DNA of 64,000 nt, from positions 96,397 through 160,396 of the forward strand of contig NZ_LMJF01000014.1 of assembly GCF_001429785.1 (NCBI RefSeq), written 5' to 3'. Origin of the DNA: Lysobacter sp. Root916 (GTDB lineage: Bacteria; Pseudomonadota; Gammaproteobacteria; Xanthomonadales; Xanthomonadaceae). Position numbers and translations under genes: made by a program. This document shows positions 61,296 through 64,000 of the stretch, piece by piece; the stretch's first letter is position 1; every line of letters begins with the position of its first letter. Below the pieces are notes generated by a model. It had not been told where the DNA came from, searched no databases, and was given only the letters and a program-made list of their open reading frames with translations.

Positions 61296-61628
61296 ATGGA
61301 TCGGTTTTCGAATCGCTGGGTTCTGATATCCGCTTTCGCGTTGCTCGCCTGCGCCTCGCCGCTGGCCCTGGCCAAGAACGTGGTCATCCAGGGCGAACGC
61401 GGCACCCGCTGGTGTTGTCCGGACGGCAAGAAGGGCCCGGACTGCAAGCAATTCCCGGCCGGCGTTCCGCTGGGCGCCGACTGCAAGCTCAATATCGTGA
61501 TCGCCCCCGACCCCAGCATCACCCCGACCCAGGCGCCCGTGCGCGACAGCCACGAGCTGACGCTGAAGCCGGTGGCGGAGGAGAGCCCGGCCCCGGTTAG
61601 CGGCAAGGAAGTACCCGCGCGCAAATGA
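61296..61628 (+). CDS. Small secreted Cys-containing protein
   Basis: 110 residues. A signal peptide (NRWVLISAFALLACASPLALA, cut near residue 26) is followed by KNVVIQGERGTRWCCPDGKKG, PDCKQFPAGVPLGADCKLN with four cysteines, then a Pro/Glu-rich tail (DPSITPTQAPVRDSHE). The closely set cysteines suggest disulfides in the periplasm. TAAGGAGAGG precedes ATG 61296 at good spacing, and an AT-rich block upstream suggests strong expression. I recognise no family. It is alone between ydcH-like and ttcA. Confidence 0.75.
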   Translation: MDRFSNRWVLISAFALLACASPLALAKNVVIQGERGTRWCCPDGKKGPDCKQFPAGVPLGADCKLNIVIAPDPSITPTQAPVRDSHELTLKPVAEESPAPVSGKEVPARK

Positions 61629-61796
61629 TCGCTCCCGCCGACCGCCCCGCAGAACGGGCGGCGGCTTTCGGCGGCAGGCGTCGGTTTTGCCGCCACGACG
61701 GCGCGGTCCACCGCGCCGTTCGTTTGGGCGCGGACCGGTCGCGGCCCAGGCTCGGATCGCAGCCGCCCCATGGCTGCCCGTAGAATGGACGGTCTG

Positions 61797-62714
61797 ATGA
61801 GCACGATCCTGCCCCTAGCCGAACCCCAGCGCCACGTCCGCGCCGACCAGCGCCGCGGCCACGAACATCAGCGCCTGGGCAAACGCCTGCGCCACCAGGT
61901 CGGCCGCGCGATCGCCGATTTCGGCATGATCGAGGACGGCGACAAGGTCATGGTCTGCCTGTCCGGCGGCAAGGACAGCTACACCCTGCTGGACATCCTG
62001 CTGCAGTTGCAGAAGAAGGCGCCGGTCCGGTTCGAACTGGTGGCGGTGAACCTGGACCAGAAGCAGCCCGATTTCCCCGAGCACGTGCTGCCGGCCTACC
62101 TGGAATCGGTGGGCGTGCCTTACAAGATCCTCGAGCAGGACACCTACTCGGTGGTGACCCGGGTGGTGCCCGAAGGCAAGACCATGTGCTCGCTGTGCTC
62201 GCGCCTGCGTCGCGGCGCCCTGTACACCTACGCCGAGCAGGAAGGCTTCACCAAGATCGCGCTGGGCCACCACCGCGACGACCTGGTCGCGACCTTCTTC
62301 CTCAACCTGTTCTTCCACGCCAAGCTCAGCGGCATGCCGCCCAAGCTGCTGTCCGACGACGGCAAGCACGTGGTGATCCGTCCGCTGGCTTACGTGCGCG
62401 AGGACGACATCGCGCAATACGCCGCGGCGCGCGAATTTCCGATCATCCCTTGCAATCTGTGCGGCTCGCAGGAGAACCTGCAACGCAAGCAGGTCAAGAA
62501 GATGATGGACGCCTGGGAACGCGACACCCCGGGCCGGATCGAGACCATCGCCCGCGCCCTGGGCGATATCCGCCCTTCGCAACTGTCCGATCCCAAGCTG
62601 TTCGATTTTCTCGCCCTGGGCCGCCTCGGCCAGTTGCCGCTGCCGGACGCGCATGCATGGCTGGCCGGCGAACCGCACGAACAGGAAACGGGCACCGAGC
62701 CTGCGGCCATGTAA
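61797..62714 (+). CDS. ttcA: tRNA 2-thiocytidine biosynthesis protein TtcA
   Basis: 305 residues. TtcA thiolates C32 of certain tRNAs using ATP and an iron-sulfur cluster. The PP-loop SGGKDS is at 56-61; cluster cysteines are in CSLC (Cys131, Cys134) and CNLC (Cys219), the family pattern. [21 protein letters not shown] and [20 protein letters not shown] are also diagnostic. ATG 61797 (STILPLAEP) is taken; an upstream in-frame Met at 61770 is less likely. rdgC follows 51 bp later. Confidence 0.95.
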   Translation: MSTILPLAEPQRHVRADQRRGHEHQRLGKRLRHQVGRAIADFGMIEDGDKVMVCLSGGKDSYTLLDILLQLQKKAPVRFELVAVNLDQKQPDFPEHVLPAYLESVGVPYKILEQDTYSVVTRVVPEGKTMCSLCSRLRRGALYTYAEQEGFTKIALGHHRDDLVATFFLNLFFHAKLSGMPPKLLSDDGKHVVIRPLAYVREDDIAQYAAAREFPIIPCNLCGSQENLQRKQVKKMMDAWERDTPGRIETIARALGDIRPSQLSDPKLFDFLALGRLGQLPLPDAHAWLAGEPHEQETGTEPAAM

Positions 62715-62765
62715 GACCCGGCCGCGGCTCCGCCCCGTTCCCCTTCCTCACTTTTCGGGACTTCG

Positions 62766-63671
62766 ATGTTCTTTCGCAATCTGACGCTGTTCCGCTTCCC
62801 GACCACCACCAAACTCGACGAACTCGAAGCCGGCCTGGAGGAGTGCAAACTCAAGCCGGTCGGCCCGCTAGAGTTGTCCTCGCGCGGCTTCATCTCGCCG
62901 TTCGGGCGCGACGCCGAGGCCATGTCCAACCGCATCCAGGACGCGATCTGGGTCAGCGTCGGCGGCGAGGACCGGCTGTTGCCGGGCTCGGTGGTCAACG
63001 ACATGCTGGCCAAGAAGCTGGCCGAGATCGAGCAGAAGGAAGGCCGCAAGCCCGGCAGCCGCACCCGCAAGCGGCTCAAGGACGAGTTGATCGTCGACCT
63101 GCTGCCGCGCGCCTTCATCAAGCCCAGCCGCACCGACGCCCTGCTCGATCTGGAGCACGGCATCGTCGTGGTCGACACCTCCAGCCGCAAGAGCGGCGAG
63201 AACGTGGTCAGCGAGATCCGGCGCGCGCTCGGCAGTTTCCCGGCCCTGCCCTTGAACGCCGAAGTCGCGCCGCGCTCGATCCTGACCGGCTGGCTCGCCG
63301 GCGAACCGCTGCCCGAAGGCCTGACCCTGGGCGAGGAATGCGAGCTGCGCGACCCGATGGAACAGGGCGCGGTGGTCAAATGCCAACGCATGGAGCTGCA
63401 GGGCGACGAGATCAACAAGCACCTGGAAACCGGCAAACAGGTCACGCGCCTGGCGCTGAACCTGGACGACCACGTGTCGTTCGTGCTCGGCGAAGACCTG
63501 GTGATCCGCAAGTTCAAGCTGCTCGACGGCGCGGTGGACACCCTGGAGAACACCGAGCGCGACGACCTGCGCGCCGAACTCGACGCGCGCTTCGCGCTGA
63601 TGAGCGGCGAGGTCAAGCGCTTGTTCAATGTGCTGGAGCCGGCGTTGAAGTTGAGCAAGGCCGAGGCTTGA
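62766..63671 (+). CDS. rdgC: Recombination-associated protein RdgC
   Basis: 301 residues, the normal size. RdgC forms a ring-shaped dimer on double-stranded DNA and limits RecA. The opening FFRNLTLFRFPTTTKLDELE, the motif SSRGFISPFG, and LLPGSVVNDMLAKKLAEIE, KRLKDELIVDLLPRAF and ALNLDDHVSFVLGEDLVIRK are characteristic. ATG 62766 fixes the conserved MFFRNL start. It ends before a long palindromic repeat region that closes the window. Confidence 0.96.
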   Translation: MFFRNLTLFRFPTTTKLDELEAGLEECKLKPVGPLELSSRGFISPFGRDAEAMSNRIQDAIWVSVGGEDRLLPGSVVNDMLAKKLAEIEQKEGRKPGSRTRKRLKDELIVDLLPRAFIKPSRTDALLDLEHGIVVVDTSSRKSGENVVSEIRRALGSFPALPLNAEVAPRSILTGWLAGEPLPEGLTLGEECELRDPMEQGAVVKCQRMELQGDEINKHLETGKQVTRLALNLDDHVSFVLGEDLVIRKFKLLDGAVDTLENTERDDLRAELDARFALMSGEVKRLFNVLEPALKLSKAEA

Positions 63672-63684
63672 TGGGTTGAGCCTG

Positions 63685-64000
63685 TGGTGAGGCCGGCCCG
63701 CGCGCTGAACTTCCGCCGCAGGCGCTGCCCTCATACGCCCTACGGGCACCTTCTCCCGCCAGCGGGAGAAGGGACTGCAAACCTCGCATTGCGCTTACGC
63801 CTTCCATCGCGCCTACGCGTTAACCCCTCTCCCGCTCGCGGGAGAGGGGTTGGGGTGAGGGCCGGCTCGAGCATTGAACCTCAACCGCAGGCGCTGCCCT
63901 CATCCGCCCTACGGGCACCTTCTCCCGCCAGCGGGAGAAGGGACTGCAAACCTCCCATCGCGCTTACGCCTTCCAGCACGCTTACGCCTTCCATCGCGCC
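63685..64000. repeat. Tandem repeat of 169-bp palindromic unit, cut by window end
   Basis: Two units in tandem, 63685-63853 and 63854 on (169 bp apart). Each starts GGTGAGGCCGG/GGTGAGGGCCGG, continues CCGCAGGCGCTGCCCTCAT, then the palindrome CTTCTCCCGCCAGCGGGAGAAG and GGACTGCAAACCTC, then short CGCTTACGCCTTCCA units. The first ends with CCCCTCTCCCGCTCGCGGG / GAGAGGGG, also found near 9985-10020. No gene. Confidence 0.8.

Noticed and set aside
63685..64000. Possible CRISPR array
   Set aside because: Repeat units are 169 bp with internal palindromes, only two units, and no cas genes nearby.

Overview
The window looks like a chromosomal segment of a high-GC gammaproteobacterium of the Xanthomonadaceae, most probably Lysobacter or a close relative. 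The reasons are strong GC bias at third codon positions, an AMP-ligase of the xanthomonadin/aryl-polyene type next to a phosphopantetheinyl transferase, an rsmG-parA-parB core, many secreted or lipoprotein products, and short palindromic intergenic repeats. I name no species.

Layout. 1-9.7 kb: AMP-ligase and a divergent PPTase; rsmG, parA and parB (chromosome segregation); a SUFU-like protein; an epimerase / GT2 / LAB_N trio for envelope glycolipid chemistry; a GFA-type zinc protein; and the ribosomal protein pair rpmB-rpmG with a good promoter and terminator. 10-23 kb: what reads as the acetate switch. It comprises an SSS-type hybrid sensor kinase (CrbS/MxtR-like), a LuxR-type response regulator (CrbR/ErdR-like), acetyl-CoA synthetase, and a divergent DcaP-like porin plus MHS-family transporter. 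Four unrelated genes and a MITE-like repeat split the kinase and regulator from their targets. 23-31 kb: small metabolic and exported proteins, an arginase-family enzyme divergent from a CGNR zinc-finger regulator, a membrane thioredoxin-like protein coupled to a 57-residue four-Cys exported peptide, a desaturase, a CHAD protein and mutM. 31-34.5 kb: ECF sigma factor plus a TPR-bearing Ser/Thr kinase.

34.5-43 kb is the accessory region. A Sec-exported Rhs/YD-repeat protein has a variable C-terminal tip and an overlapping candidate immunity gene. Downstream of it lies a visibly AT-richer tract of small lipoprotein, HEAT-like and unknown genes. That tract also holds a relic piece of rhs core with a stop codon, an orphan C-terminal coding fragment, and a 158-bp direct repeat. 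It reads as successive replacement of toxin tips with old immunity genes left behind.

43-64 kb: thymidine kinase, two paralogous SEL1-like proteins, Rep helicase, GNAT, exported RidA, e(P4)-like acid phosphatase, a candidate small RNA, plsB with a long N-terminal extension, a DUF4198 protein, a tightly overlapping set of membrane proteins of unknown role, a YdcH-like protein, ttcA and rdgC. The window ends in a 169-bp tandem repeat built from palindromes. No tRNA, rRNA or CRISPR array was seen.
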